Part shown: positions 14,536 through 22,183 of the stretch, in pieces
Numbering within the stretch: position 1 is the stretch's first letter
How the letters are laid out: each line of letters starts with the position of its first letter
From: Ruminococcus sp.
GTDB taxonomy: Bacteria > Bacillota > Clostridia > Oscillospirales > Ruminococcaceae
Assembly: GCA_029063695.1 (NCBI GenBank)
Contig: JAIDNR010000355.1
Span: 1 to 31,301, forward strand
Length of the DNA: 31,301 nt
Reading direction: 5' to 3'
Translations under genes and position numbers: made by a program
Notes under the pieces: model-generated
Databases searched by the model: none
Seen by the model: only the letters and a program-made list of their open reading frames with translations
What the model was told of the DNA's origin: nothing

Positions 14536-15780
14536 GCTTTCATGTGTAATTTCATCAAGTTCAACAGTGGTTTTATGTTCCTCTCCGTTTCTGATATAAG
14601 TGATTTCAATTGTATCACCTGCGGAGTGCATATTTTTCTGTGAATTGAGTTCATCGTACGTTGCAACTTCAACACCATCAACTTCTGTGATAATATCGCC
14701 CGACTTCAGACCTGCATTTTCAGCGGCACTGCCGTCTGTTACTTCAACAACATATACGCCAATCGGCATATTGTACATCTTTGATACTGTTTCGGTAACG
14801 TCCTGACAGCTTATTCCCAACTGCGGTTTACCTGTAACATAGCCGTATTCCATAATATCGTCTACTATGGCAGAAACTTCATTTGACGGTATAGCAAATC
14901 CTATGCCCTCAATAGATGCCTCACCATAATAACTGCTTGACATTTTTGATGAATTTATGCCGATAACCTGACCGTATTTATTAATCAGCGGACCGCCTGA
15001 ATTGCCAGAGTTTATAGCTGTATCAGTCTGTATCAGATTCATGGATTTTTCATTGATTGTTATATTTCTGTTAAGACCTGATACAATTCCTCTTGTGACG
15101 GTGTTGCGGAGTTCAAAGCCGAGTGGGTTTCCGATTGCTGTAACGGATTCACCGAGTTTAAGAGAATCACTGTCACCAAATTCAGCAGGAGTAAGACCCT
15201 CAGCCTTAATTTTCAGTACAGCAAGGTCACAGTCGGTAGCATAGCCGATAACTTCTGCGTCATATCTTTCATCGTCATTGATAAGTACAGAAATATTGTC
15301 CGCAAGTCCTGCACCATACTGGCTGTCATAGATAACGTGTGCATTTGTAACAATATAGCCGTTCTCTGTGATTACAACACCCGTTCCCGTGCCTGTCGAT
15401 GTGCTTTCGGACGGGATATTGTAACCAAAGAAATAGCCATGATTGCTGTTTGAAGTCACTGTGAACTGTGATTCGATTCCCACAACGGACGGCAGTACTT
15501 TTTCTACTACTTCTTCTGTGGTGAGTTCAGCAGTATCTGAATTTTCTGTGTGAATAAGTCCCATAGCATCAGCTTCAATAACTTTATCTGAATTGGACTC
15601 CTCTGCAACTGTGATGCTCTGTGCAGGAACTTCTGCAATCTGTTTGTATATTCCGATTGAACCTGCCGAAACGACTGTCATTGCCATAAGTGAAGCAACT
15701 ATTTTAAGTGCTGTATGTTTCTTCGGTTTTTTGGGTTCGGGATTTTCCACAGGCATAATTTCAAAGTTATATTCATTCAT
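14533..15780 (-). CDS. htrA: HtrA/DegP-type surface serine protease
   Basis: A 415-residue protease of the HtrA family. The ATG at 15780 with AAAGGAAAAG upstream is preferred over an in-frame ATG 26 codons earlier. A proline- and lysine-rich cytoplasmic head (1-22) precedes one membrane anchor (about 23-45), an acidic linker, a trypsin-like domain and one PDZ domain (about 320-405). The catalytic triad is His148 in VTNAHVI, Asp185 in DCDLAVLK and Ser261 in NSGNSGGPL. A loop after the first strands carries a Ser/Thr/Gly-rich stretch. The protein is expected to degrade misfolded exported proteins outside the membrane, which suits a cell secreting many dockerin enzymes. It is followed by its own terminator. 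Confidence 0.95.
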   Translation of the reverse strand: MNEYNFEIMPVENPEPKKPKKHTALKIVASLMAMTVVSAGSIGIYKQIAEVPAQSITVAEESNSDKVIEADAMGLIHTENSDTAELTTEEVVEKVLPSVVGIESQFTVTSNSNHGYFFGYNIPSESTSTGTGTGVVITENGYIVTNAHVIYDSQYGAGLADNISVLINDDERYDAEVIGYATDCDLAVLKIKAEGLTPAEFGDSDSLKLGESVTAIGNPLGFELRNTVTRGIVSGLNRNITINEKSMNLIQTDTAINSGNSGGPLINKYGQVIGINSSKMSSSYYGEASIEGIGFAIPSNEVSAIVDDIMEYGYVTGKPQLGISCQDVTETVSKMYNMPIGVYVVEVTDGSAAENAGLKSGDIITEVDGVEVATYDELNSQKNMHSAGDTIEITYIRNGEEHKTTVELDEITHES

Positions 15781-15892
15781 ATTAATCACTTTTCCTTTCA
15801 GGTATGTGTTTGTTATCTTTAATATGATTACAGTATACCTGAGCTTTGTGAAATACATTTGAGATAAATATATATTTTTGAAAAATAATTTG

Positions 15893-15908
15893 TGTGAAAA
15901 TTTTCACA
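15893..15908. promoter_or_regulatory. 16-bp perfect palindrome, Crp/Fnr-type operator candidate
   Basis: TGTGAAAATTTTCACA is a perfect palindrome that fits TGTGA-N6-TCACA, the recognition pattern of the Crp/Fnr regulator family. It lies 113 bases upstream of the htrA start, on the side where the htrA promoter must be. The match to the pattern is seen; binding is inferred. Confidence 0.5.
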
Positions 15909-15939
15909 TTCTTGACAGTTCTGTGAATAAATGTGATAA

Positions 15940-15974
15940 AATAAAAAATACCCATACACAAAATGCATATGGGC
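15940..15974 (-). terminator. Terminator of the yfmF-lipoprotein operon
   Basis: On the minus strand GCCCATA (15968-15974) pairs with TATGGGT (15950-15956), followed by a T-rich tail (15940-15949). It lies 32 bases after the lipoprotein stop codon. Confidence 0.7.
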
Positions 15975-16006
15975 AATATTTTTAATTATTGTTATTAAAG
16001 CAAGTA

Positions 16007-16408
16007 TCAATATCCGAAATCAACGGTTTCCCAGTTCTTATTTTCATTTCTGACTAAAATCCAGTGATAATTATATACAGAATTTTCACTAAGACCGTCA
16101 TTTCTTTCTTTTTCGTTTGTAAAAAATGATGAGCCGATAATAATTGCTTCACTGGCATTATATCTTTCAGCGTATTCATTAAATTCATCTGAATATGCGT
16201 CGCCGTAATAGCCAAGTTTTGTAAGTGTACAGCCATCAAAATTTGATTTGAAATAAGATTTAACAGACTTAAAAGCGTTTTCAATATCGTCATCTGTGTA
16301 TATATATGACTGAAAACCAGAAATATTAACATTTCTAACATCTCCGCCACAGCCTGACAATGTCAGAGAAGATAACAGTATTAAAATGCTTAATGTTTTT
16401 ACTTTCAT
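16007..16408 (-). CDS. Small lipoprotein, unknown function
   Basis: A 133-residue protein with a lipoprotein signal: MKVKTLSILILLSSLTLSGC, Cys20 being the lipidation site (lipobox Leu-Ser-Gly-Cys). The mature part begins GGDVRNVN and has a fold of alternating helices and strands ending NWETVDFGY, resembling small Firmicute lipoproteins of unknown role. Its ATG overlaps the folD stop by 4 bases (ATGA), so the two are translationally coupled. Lgt, the enzyme that would lipidate it, is encoded two genes upstream in the same operon. I do not recognise a named family. Confidence 0.85.
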   Translation of the reverse strand: MKVKTLSILILLSSLTLSGCGGDVRNVNISGFQSYIYTDDDIENAFKSVKSYFKSNFDGCTLTKLGYYGDAYSDEFNEYAERYNASEAIIIGSSFFTNEKERNDGLSENSVYNYHWILVRNENKNWETVDFGY

Positions 16409-17262
16409 TCAATACCTGCCTGCTGTTTAGCTGCTGTAAGAGTATTTTTCATAAGCATTGCAATAGTCATTGGACCAACACCGCCCGGAACTGGTGTGAT
16501 ATAGCCAGCCTTTTCCTTTGCGGACTCGAAATCAACGTCACCGCAGAGCTTACCGTTTTCGTCTCTGTCCATACCTACGTCGATTACTACTGCACCTTCT
16601 TTAATCATATCGCCTGTGATGAACTTTGCACGACCGATAGCAACAACGAGAATATCAGCTCCGAGACAGATTTCTTTCAGATTCTTTGTCTTTGAGTGAC
16701 ATATAGTAACAGTGCCGTTTTTCTGGAGTAATAACATTGCCTGTGGTTTGCCGACGATATTTGAACGTCCTACAACAACGCACTGCTTGCCTGTGATGTC
16801 AACTCCTGTACTTTCAATAAGCCTCATGACTCCTGCGGGTGTACAAGGTAAGAACGAATATTCGCCAATCATAATTTTGCCGACATTTACAGGGTGGAAT
16901 GCGTCAACGTCCTTATCGGGTGATATTGCGTTGATTACGGCTTTTTCGTCGATATGTTTCGGAAGCGGGAGTTGTACGAGAATACCGTTTACACGTTCAT
17001 CTCTGTTAAGTACGTTAACCAAATCAAGAAGCTGTTCCTGAGTTGTATTTTCGTCGAGTGCATACTCAAATGACTGGAAACCTACAGTTTCACAAGCCTT
17101 TTTCTTATTGTTTACGTAAACTCGTGAAGCGGAATCGTTTCCAACTATTACAACAGCAAGTCCGACTTTCAGACCGTGTTCGTCCCTGAGTTTTGCGGTT
17201 TCAGTAGCGACTTCTTCTTTGACTGCCGCCGATACTGCTTTTCCGTCAATAATCTGTGCCAT
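16405..17262 (-). CDS. folD: Methylenetetrahydrofolate dehydrogenase/cyclohydrolase
   Basis: A 285-residue bifunctional enzyme that interconverts 5,10-methylene-, methenyl- and 10-formyl-tetrahydrofolate using NADP. Typical motifs are present: YVNNKKKAC with catalytic Lys53 (Tyr49-x-x-x-Lys), ILVQLPLPKH, the nucleotide-binding VVVGRSNIVGKP and TPVPGGVGPMT near the C-terminus. Length is standard. The start codon directly abuts the lgt stop, and the ribosome site (AGGAGG) is encoded within the last codons of lgt. Confidence 0.97.
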   Translation of the reverse strand: MAQIIDGKAVSAAVKEEVATETAKLRDEHGLKVGLAVVIVGNDSASRVYVNNKKKACETVGFQSFEYALDENTTQEQLLDLVNVLNRDERVNGILVQLPLPKHIDEKAVINAISPDKDVDAFHPVNVGKIMIGEYSFLPCTPAGVMRLIESTGVDITGKQCVVVGRSNIVGKPQAMLLLQKNGTVTICHSKTKNLKEICLGADILVVAIGRAKFITGDMIKEGAVVIDVGMDRDENGKLCGDVDFESAKEKAGYITPVPGGVGPMTIAMLMKNTLTAAKQQAGIE

Positions 17263-18336
17263 TTAAATTTCCTCCTTAATATCATCATCGTCATCTTCGT
17301 CCTCAACGGGAAGTATGCCGATTTCATCATCTTCATTGCTCATAATCTGAGCATCTTTTCCTTTCATTCCCATATTTCTCAGGCGTGTTTCTTCAATCAG
17401 AAGCCGTGATTCCTCAGTATTTACATAAAGAATATGATTTTCGGGGTCACGTTTTACTTTGAATCCAATAATTATCTGCAAAATGACTGAGACAATAAGA
17501 ATAATCACAGAAACCACCTGAGATACACGTATATTTCCAAACATGAGACTGTCTGTACGCAGACCCTCAACTACTGCACGTTCAGCACCGTACCATGCCA
17601 TATACATAAGCAGAAGTTGTCCATCATACTTTCTATACTTTGAATAGAGTGCGAAAATTGCAAATCCGAGCAGGCACCATAGGGATTCATACAGAAAACA
17701 AGGGTGAACGGGATTTTCCCACAGCATTTCAAGTCCGCTTTCATACATTGAACCGCCTATCTGCATTTCATTGTTTATAACGTACTGTATTCTTCCGCCC
17801 GTCATGCCGAGGAAGAAATCGGTATTAGTACCGAAAGCTTCCTGATTTACAAAGTTTCCCCAGCGTCCTATGCCTTGTCCGATAAGGAATCCAAGGACTG
17901 CAATGTCAAGCATGGGCAAGAATTTTACTTTTCTTATTTTACATACAATCAAACCGACAATAAGTGCACCAATAATTCCGCCGTATATGGCAAGTCCACC
18001 GTTTCGTGTATTGATAACCGCAAGAAAAGTATCCTTAAGAGTATCTTTTCTGTAGTCATCCCATTTCATGATGACAAAATAAAGTCTTGCACCGATAATT
18101 CCGCCGATAACTCCGCCGATTACAGCATCGGTTGCACGGTCGGAATCAATTCCGAATCTTTTCATGCGTGGAAAGCAGTAAAGCACAGCAAGGAGAAGTC
18201 CGAGAGCAATTATAATGCCGTACCACTGTATTTCAATGCCGAAAACGGTGAAAGCCGTGGGATTGATTTCAAATTCCCAGCCGAGTTTCGGGAATTGTAT
18301 TATATTCGGGTCTTGTATCATTTCAGAAGCTGTCAC
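17263..18336 (-). CDS. lgt: Prolipoprotein diacylglyceryl transferase
   Basis: A 357-residue integral membrane enzyme that transfers diacylglycerol from phosphatidylglycerol to the lipobox cysteine of prolipoproteins. The Lgt signature GQGIGRWGNFVNQEAFG holds the essential Arg, and YGGIIGA and FLYESLW are also typical. The GTG start at 18336 immediately follows the yfmH stop; an ATG five codons later is an alternative. The C-terminus is extended by roughly 60 residues that end in a strongly acidic tail (DEDDDDDIKEEI), beyond the usual length of about 270-300. That tail also encodes the ribosome site for folD. Its operon contains a lipoprotein gene that could be its substrate. Confidence 0.95.
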   Translation of the reverse strand: MTASEMIQDPNIIQFPKLGWEFEINPTAFTVFGIEIQWYGIIIALGLLLAVLYCFPRMKRFGIDSDRATDAVIGGVIGGIIGARLYFVIMKWDDYRKDTLKDTFLAVINTRNGGLAIYGGIIGALIVGLIVCKIRKVKFLPMLDIAVLGFLIGQGIGRWGNFVNQEAFGTNTDFFLGMTGGRIQYVINNEMQIGGSMYESGLEMLWENPVHPCFLYESLWCLLGFAIFALYSKYRKYDGQLLLMYMAWYGAERAVVEGLRTDSLMFGNIRVSQVVSVIILIVSVILQIIIGFKVKRDPENHILYVNTEESRLLIEETRLRNMGMKGKDAQIMSNEDDEIGILPVEDEDDDDDIKEEI

Positions 18337-19620
18337 TTATTCACCAGCTTTCTCAATTACAGACAAGACAAGCTTATCTTCCGTAAGGTCGGATTTGATA
18401 AAATCATAAACGTCCCGACTTGTAATTTCAGAGAACGTATCTATAATATCAAAAGTACCGATTCCGCTGAGTGCATTGTTTATCATAAGACCTGCAACGG
18501 CGGAAACATTATTGAGCTGACGTATAAGGTCGCCGTAAGATGATTTCTTTATTCTGAGGAAGTCTTTTTCGCATACACCATCACGGAGAATACGTGCAAA
18601 CTCATTTACAACAGCTTTTCTTATTTCTTCGGGCTTTGAGGATTCACCGCTGAAAATCAATGACATATAACCGTCACCGTCAAATATTTCACATTCAAAT
18701 GAGTTGTTTATAATACCATCATTCATAAGTCGGCAGTACATTTCATTTGATTTGCAGCTTAAAAGTGATGCGGTAATTGAAGCGGTTATGAATTTTTTTA
18801 CTTTTTCTTTACTGTCAGTAAGAGGTCTGCATTTGTAGCCAAGATGAAAAATAGGAGTACCTATAGGCTGTTTCTCACGGATTTCAGACTGTACGATTGA
18901 ATCAGGTTCATCTGGAAAAAACGTTTCAAGTCCGTTATCCTCGCATGGTTTCAGCAGTTCGTCACATATTGCAAGAACCTCGTCCGCATTTATATTTCCC
19001 GCAATTGAAAGCACCATATTATTGAGATTATAGAAAGTATTATAGCACTTGTAAAGCAAATCCGCATCAATCTGAGCGATACTTTCGGCAGTTCCAGCAA
19101 TATCAATCTTAACAGGATGATTGTGGTACATTGATTTGAGCATATTGAAAAATACTCGCCATTCGGGATTGTCATTCGTCATCTGAATTTCCTGTCCTAT
19201 AATACCCTGTTCTTTTTCGACATTTTCTTTTGTGAAGTAAGGTTTCCGGACGAAATCAAGAAGTATTCTGAGATTTTCGGTATAATTCTTTGAACATGAG
19301 AAGAGATAGCAGGTTTTGTCAAATGAGGTGAAAGCATTTCCCATCGCACCTGTTTCGGCGTAAAGCTCGAATACTCCACATTCTTCATTTTCAAAAAGCT
19401 TATGCTCAAGAAAGTGGGCGATTCCTTCGGGAACTGTTGTATACTCAGTATCTTCTGCTGTCTTGAACATGGTATTTATTGAGCCGTATTTTGTTCCGAA
19501 AAGAGCATGAACGTTGCTGAATCCTGTCATTTCGCTGATATAGATATCAAGTCCGCTTGAATGCTTTACATGAATACAGCTGTCTCCGGTAAGTCTGCTT
19601 GTAATGATTTCCTTTTTCAT
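18337..19620 (-). CDS. yfmH: M16 family zinc peptidase, YfmH type
   Basis: A 427-residue pitrilysin-type (M16) peptidase. The inverted zinc motif HxxEH is present as HFLEH (His69, Glu72, His73), followed by the expected downstream acidic stretch. The upstream gene encodes a partner lacking the motif, a pairing known as YfmF/YfmH in Firmicutes; in Bacillus the pair is linked to the 5-aminopentanol modification of elongation factor P, so a similar role is an inference here. The start overlaps the yfmF stop by 4 bases (ATGA), indicating translational coupling. Confidence 0.9.
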   Translation of the reverse strand: MKKEIITSRLTGDSCIHVKHSSGLDIYISEMTGFSNVHALFGTKYGSINTMFKTAEDTEYTTVPEGIAHFLEHKLFENEECGVFELYAETGAMGNAFTSFDKTCYLFSCSKNYTENLRILLDFVRKPYFTKENVEKEQGIIGQEIQMTNDNPEWRVFFNMLKSMYHNHPVKIDIAGTAESIAQIDADLLYKCYNTFYNLNNMVLSIAGNINADEVLAICDELLKPCEDNGLETFFPDEPDSIVQSEIREKQPIGTPIFHLGYKCRPLTDSKEKVKKFITASITASLLSCKSNEMYCRLMNDGIINNSFECEIFDGDGYMSLIFSGESSKPEEIRKAVVNEFARILRDGVCEKDFLRIKKSSYGDLIRQLNNVSAVAGLMINNALSGIGTFDIIDTFSEITSRDVYDFIKSDLTEDKLVLSVIEKAGE

Positions 19621-20882
19621 TCTGCACTCTCCTTATTGAGCATATAGTATGAGCTGTCAAGTCTGAATGATTCAGCCGCCTGAATTATTCTGTCTTTTGT
19701 TACTTCAAAGAATTTTTGTACATATTCCTGCGGAGTCATAATATCATTTGTGCAGAACCTGCCGAAATACCATGCAAAGCACTGCGACGGAGTATCGCCT
19801 ATACCCGAATATACGTTATCAAGTGCAAGCAGAGCAGACTGTATTTCTTCATCTGAAATATTGCCGTTTCTTATTTCATCAATCTGGTGAAAAATCTCAT
19901 TGTATGCCTTGTCAATATTTGCCCTGTCAACTCCGCTTTCTATTATAACAGCATTCTTTTCAACATAAAAGCTGCTTGCACAGTAATAGCATAGACTCAT
20001 TTTTTCACGTACATTTGCGAAAAGCTTTGATACTGGAGTACCGCCGAGAATTGTGCTGAATAAATTAACTGCAAATCTGTCATCGGAATCGCTTTTCAGC
20101 ACAAGAACCATTTTACTCTGGTTAACGTCAAATTCTTCTGTGATATTTTCGGGTTCTGCTTTCAGCGGACTTTTACTGCTGATTGTATATTCGTGTGAAT
20201 TTCTGTTTATTTTCTCAAAACTTCTGCGGAACATCTCAGCAACTGAATTGTTTTCTTCGGGTGCAATGTAGAAAATCTCAATCTGTGCAGTTTCAAGGAG
20301 ATTCATATAAGCTCTGAATCCCGATTCGGGCGTAACACTTTCAGCCTGTTCAATTGTTCCGAGATTTGTATTTCCGGCAGGTTCTCCCCTGAAAGCAAGT
20401 TTATATGCCTGATTTACGGAATATGAACGCTTATCGTTGAGCTGACTTTCAATTGCATCGATTATATTTTTCTGTGATATTTTAAAAGATGTGATGTCAA
20501 ATTCACCGTTTTCAGCATTCGGACTGAAAATGCAGTCATGAATTATTTCAAGCATATTTGCTGTTATATCTTCATTTTCAAGTGCAAAGCGGTTGCAAAT
20601 CCATGATGCGGACAAGCCGATAATCTGTGCGTCGCCTCTTTTATTTGAAAAAGAAGTTATAGATGCACCATAGAGTTCAGCAGCAGCGTCGCTGAGTTCA
20701 CCTATGGTTTTAAATCTGCTGTTTGACATTGCAGGCAGTGCACTTATAACTGAATTTACGGCGGAATTTTCCGCACTTAGTTCAGTTATAAATCGGACGT
20801 AAAGTGAACAGGTATTGAATTTTTCGTCAATTACTGTCGAAAACCCAATATTATCACCGATAATTTTTCTTTTGTAATTCAT
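19617..20882 (-). CDS. yfmF: M16 family protein without zinc motif, YfmF type
   Basis: A 421-residue M16-family protein. I start at the ATG at 20882 (GGAG at 20898-20895, about 12 bases upstream); a TTG at 20900 in frame is part of the ribosome site. The first half has the M16 fold (AMSNSRFKTIGELSDAAAELYG) but no HxxEH or HxxxE zinc site, so it is probably the non-catalytic half of a heterodimer with YfmH, encoded next. It is the first gene of a five-gene minus-strand operon (yfmF, yfmH, lgt, folD, lipoprotein). Confidence 0.88.
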   Translation of the reverse strand: MNYKRKIIGDNIGFSTVIDEKFNTCSLYVRFITELSAENSAVNSVISALPAMSNSRFKTIGELSDAAAELYGASITSFSNKRGDAQIIGLSASWICNRFALENEDITANMLEIIHDCIFSPNAENGEFDITSFKISQKNIIDAIESQLNDKRSYSVNQAYKLAFRGEPAGNTNLGTIEQAESVTPESGFRAYMNLLETAQIEIFYIAPEENNSVAEMFRRSFEKINRNSHEYTISSKSPLKAEPENITEEFDVNQSKMVLVLKSDSDDRFAVNLFSTILGGTPVSKLFANVREKMSLCYYCASSFYVEKNAVIIESGVDRANIDKAYNEIFHQIDEIRNGNISDEEIQSALLALDNVYSGIGDTPSQCFAWYFGRFCTNDIMTPQEYVQKFFEVTKDRIIQAAESFRLDSSYYMLNKESAE

Positions 20883-20920
20883 TTTTATCAGATACTCCAA
20901 TCATAAAAGGTGTCTTTTCT

Positions 20921-20929
20921 ATTATATCA
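20921..20929 (-). promoter_or_regulatory. Extended -10 promoter of the yfmF operon
   Basis: On the minus strand TGATATAAT forms an extended -10 element (TGn-TATAAT), 39 bases upstream of the yfmF ATG. No good -35 box is present, as expected for this promoter type. Confidence 0.6.
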
Positions 20930-20974
20930 CAATATTACTGAAATTACCATAGATTTTATAAAAAATTAAAATAT

Positions 20975-21835
20975 TTAATGCTTTGAATACAATTTTTTGA
21001 AATCTGTTGGAGTACAGTGCTTTATTTCTTTGAAAATGCGGTTGAAAGTAGTCAGGCTCTTGAATCCTGAACGCATTGCAACTTCTGTAACTGATATATC
21101 GGGTTCAAGCAGAAGAAGTTCGGCAGCTTTTGTACGTCTTGCATTGATATACTGCAAATATGACATTGAGTTGTACTGTTTGAAAATACGTGAGAAGTGG
21201 TATTTGCTGTAGCCTGCAACATCGGCGAGCTGTTCAAGTGAAATATCATACATATAGTTTGCATCAATATATTTCATCACTATTCCGAATTTTTCGTTAT
21301 ATTCATCAAGTTTTACATCATCGCAGTCAAGAGAAATCTTTGTCTGTCCGATTTTGAATTCCCTTATAGCAATAAGCAGATTTATCAGTGCAATATAAAT
21401 TTTCACATCAGCAAGTTCTGATTTTTTACTGTTAAGTTCATAAATACTGAACATGGTTTTTTTTGCAAGGCAGTGCAGACCTTTATCAAGATTACTGTCA
21501 ATAAGCATAGGCGACACAAGTCCACGCATTACAGGTTCAAAGACAGGAATATCGGCAAGCACGGAATTATCGCATTGAAGGATAAGTCTATGACCCTTGA
21601 CGGCAGGCATACTGTGAAGCTCGGCAGGCGGAATGATAAGCAAGTCATGCATAGGAATAATATATTCAGTATCAAGTGTATTTACTATATAATGGTTTTC
21701 AAGAGGCATAAGAATTTCTACTGCATTATGCCAATGAATGGGATATGCCTCATTATCATAATTATCATGAAGCAGAAAAGAACGCTTGCTTTCATATTCA
21801 ACTGTTTCATAATCTCCCGAAAGATGTTTAATCAT
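20975..21835 (-). CDS. AraC family transcription regulator
   Basis: A 286-residue regulator. The ATG at 21835 follows AGAGG at 7-8 bases; an upstream in-frame TTG overlaps that site. The N-terminal part (about 10-110) is a cupin-like ligand domain with HWHNAVEILMPLE and AELHSMPA motifs. The C-terminal 100 residues hold two helix-turn-helix units: ISLEQLADVAGYSKYHFSRI and ISVTEVAMRSGFKSLTTFNR, the AraC signature. Such proteins often sense sugars or related small molecules and activate nearby genes. It is divergent from the MBOAT-SGNH genes and preceded by repeated sites in the shared intergenic region. Confidence 0.93.
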   Translation of the reverse strand: MIKHLSGDYETVEYESKRSFLLHDNYDNEAYPIHWHNAVEILMPLENHYIVNTLDTEYIIPMHDLLIIPPAELHSMPAVKGHRLILQCDNSVLADIPVFEPVMRGLVSPMLIDSNLDKGLHCLAKKTMFSIYELNSKKSELADVKIYIALINLLIAIREFKIGQTKISLDCDDVKLDEYNEKFGIVMKYIDANYMYDISLEQLADVAGYSKYHFSRIFKQYNSMSYLQYINARRTKAAELLLLEPDISVTEVAMRSGFKSLTTFNRIFKEIKHCTPTDFKKLYSKH

Positions 21836-21892
21836 ATAAAATCCTCTTAACAATTACTATAGTTGTTCCGAATAACAAAAATATCCATATTA

Positions 21893-21921
21893 ATTATAGT
21901 ACAATGAGGATATTTTGTAAA
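21893..21921 (-). promoter_or_regulatory. araC promoter with overlapping inverted repeat
   Basis: On the minus strand TTTACA (21921-21916) and TATAAT (21898-21893) are 17 bases apart. The inverted repeat CAAAAATATCC (21876-21886) / GGATATTTTG (21908-21917) flanks the -10 box and overlaps the -35 box, a layout suited to autoregulation. Confidence 0.75.
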
Positions 21922-22043
21922 TACTGTTGTTGAAATTTTGTCTGATTTATACAAACAATAACATAAATATTTGTTTAATCATATCATAGGAATATTTTGT
22001 CAATATGTCAAATATTACAAATAGTTACAAAAAGTAAAATGAC

Positions 22044-22072
22044 TTGAAATTTGTAATAATTACGTGTAAAAT
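22044..22072 (+). promoter_or_regulatory. Promoter of the MBOAT-SGNH operon
   Basis: TTGAAA at 22044-22049 and TAAAAT at 22067-22072 with 17 bases between. Transcription would start near 22079, leaving a 5' leader of about 105 bases. Confidence 0.75.
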
Positions 22073-22081
22073 AGTATATAT

Positions 22082-22156
22082 AGCCGTATTGCTTTGATTT
22101 GCAGTATTTTTTGTATCGGCTTGTGTAGATATTCCGCATAGAAAAATATAAGCGGA
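22082..22156 (+). promoter_or_regulatory. Structured 5' leader ahead of MBOAT gene
   Basis: The predicted transcript begins with an outer helix AGCCG (22082-22086) / CGGCT (22117-22121) enclosing a hairpin TATTGC (22087-22092) / GCAGTA (22101-22106). A second hairpin pairs TCCGC (22133-22137) with GCGGA (22152-22156). No T-run follows, so these are not simple terminators. No known riboswitch class is recognised. Confidence 0.4.
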
Positions 22157-22183
22157 CAAAAGAATTAACTAAAGGGTGATAAA

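Larger units (their letters stand above)
21836..22183. other. 348-bp divergent intergenic region, araC / MBOAT
   Basis: Contains the araC promoter (minus), the MBOAT promoter (plus) and a structured 5' leader, each listed separately. Between the promoters (about 21922-22043) the DNA is very AT-rich. A short element occurs three times: CAAAAATATCC (21876-21886), and GGATATTTTG (21908-21917) and GGAATATTTTGT (21989-22000) in inverted orientation. No gene is visible. Confidence 0.7.

Noticed and set aside
15913..15945. TTGACA followed by GATAAA on the plus strand, resembling a promoter.
   Set aside because: Nothing is encoded downstream on the plus strand, and the sequence leads into the terminator hairpin of the opposite operon.
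17875..18543. A 222-codon open frame on the plus strand.
   Set aside because: It lies opposite lgt and yfmH, both strongly supported; its composition is what one expects from the complement of coding DNA.
21922..22043. AT-rich stretch as a possible replication origin or phage attachment site.
   Set aside because: No DnaA-box cluster, no integrase and no tRNA nearby; it reads as an ordinary divergent promoter region.
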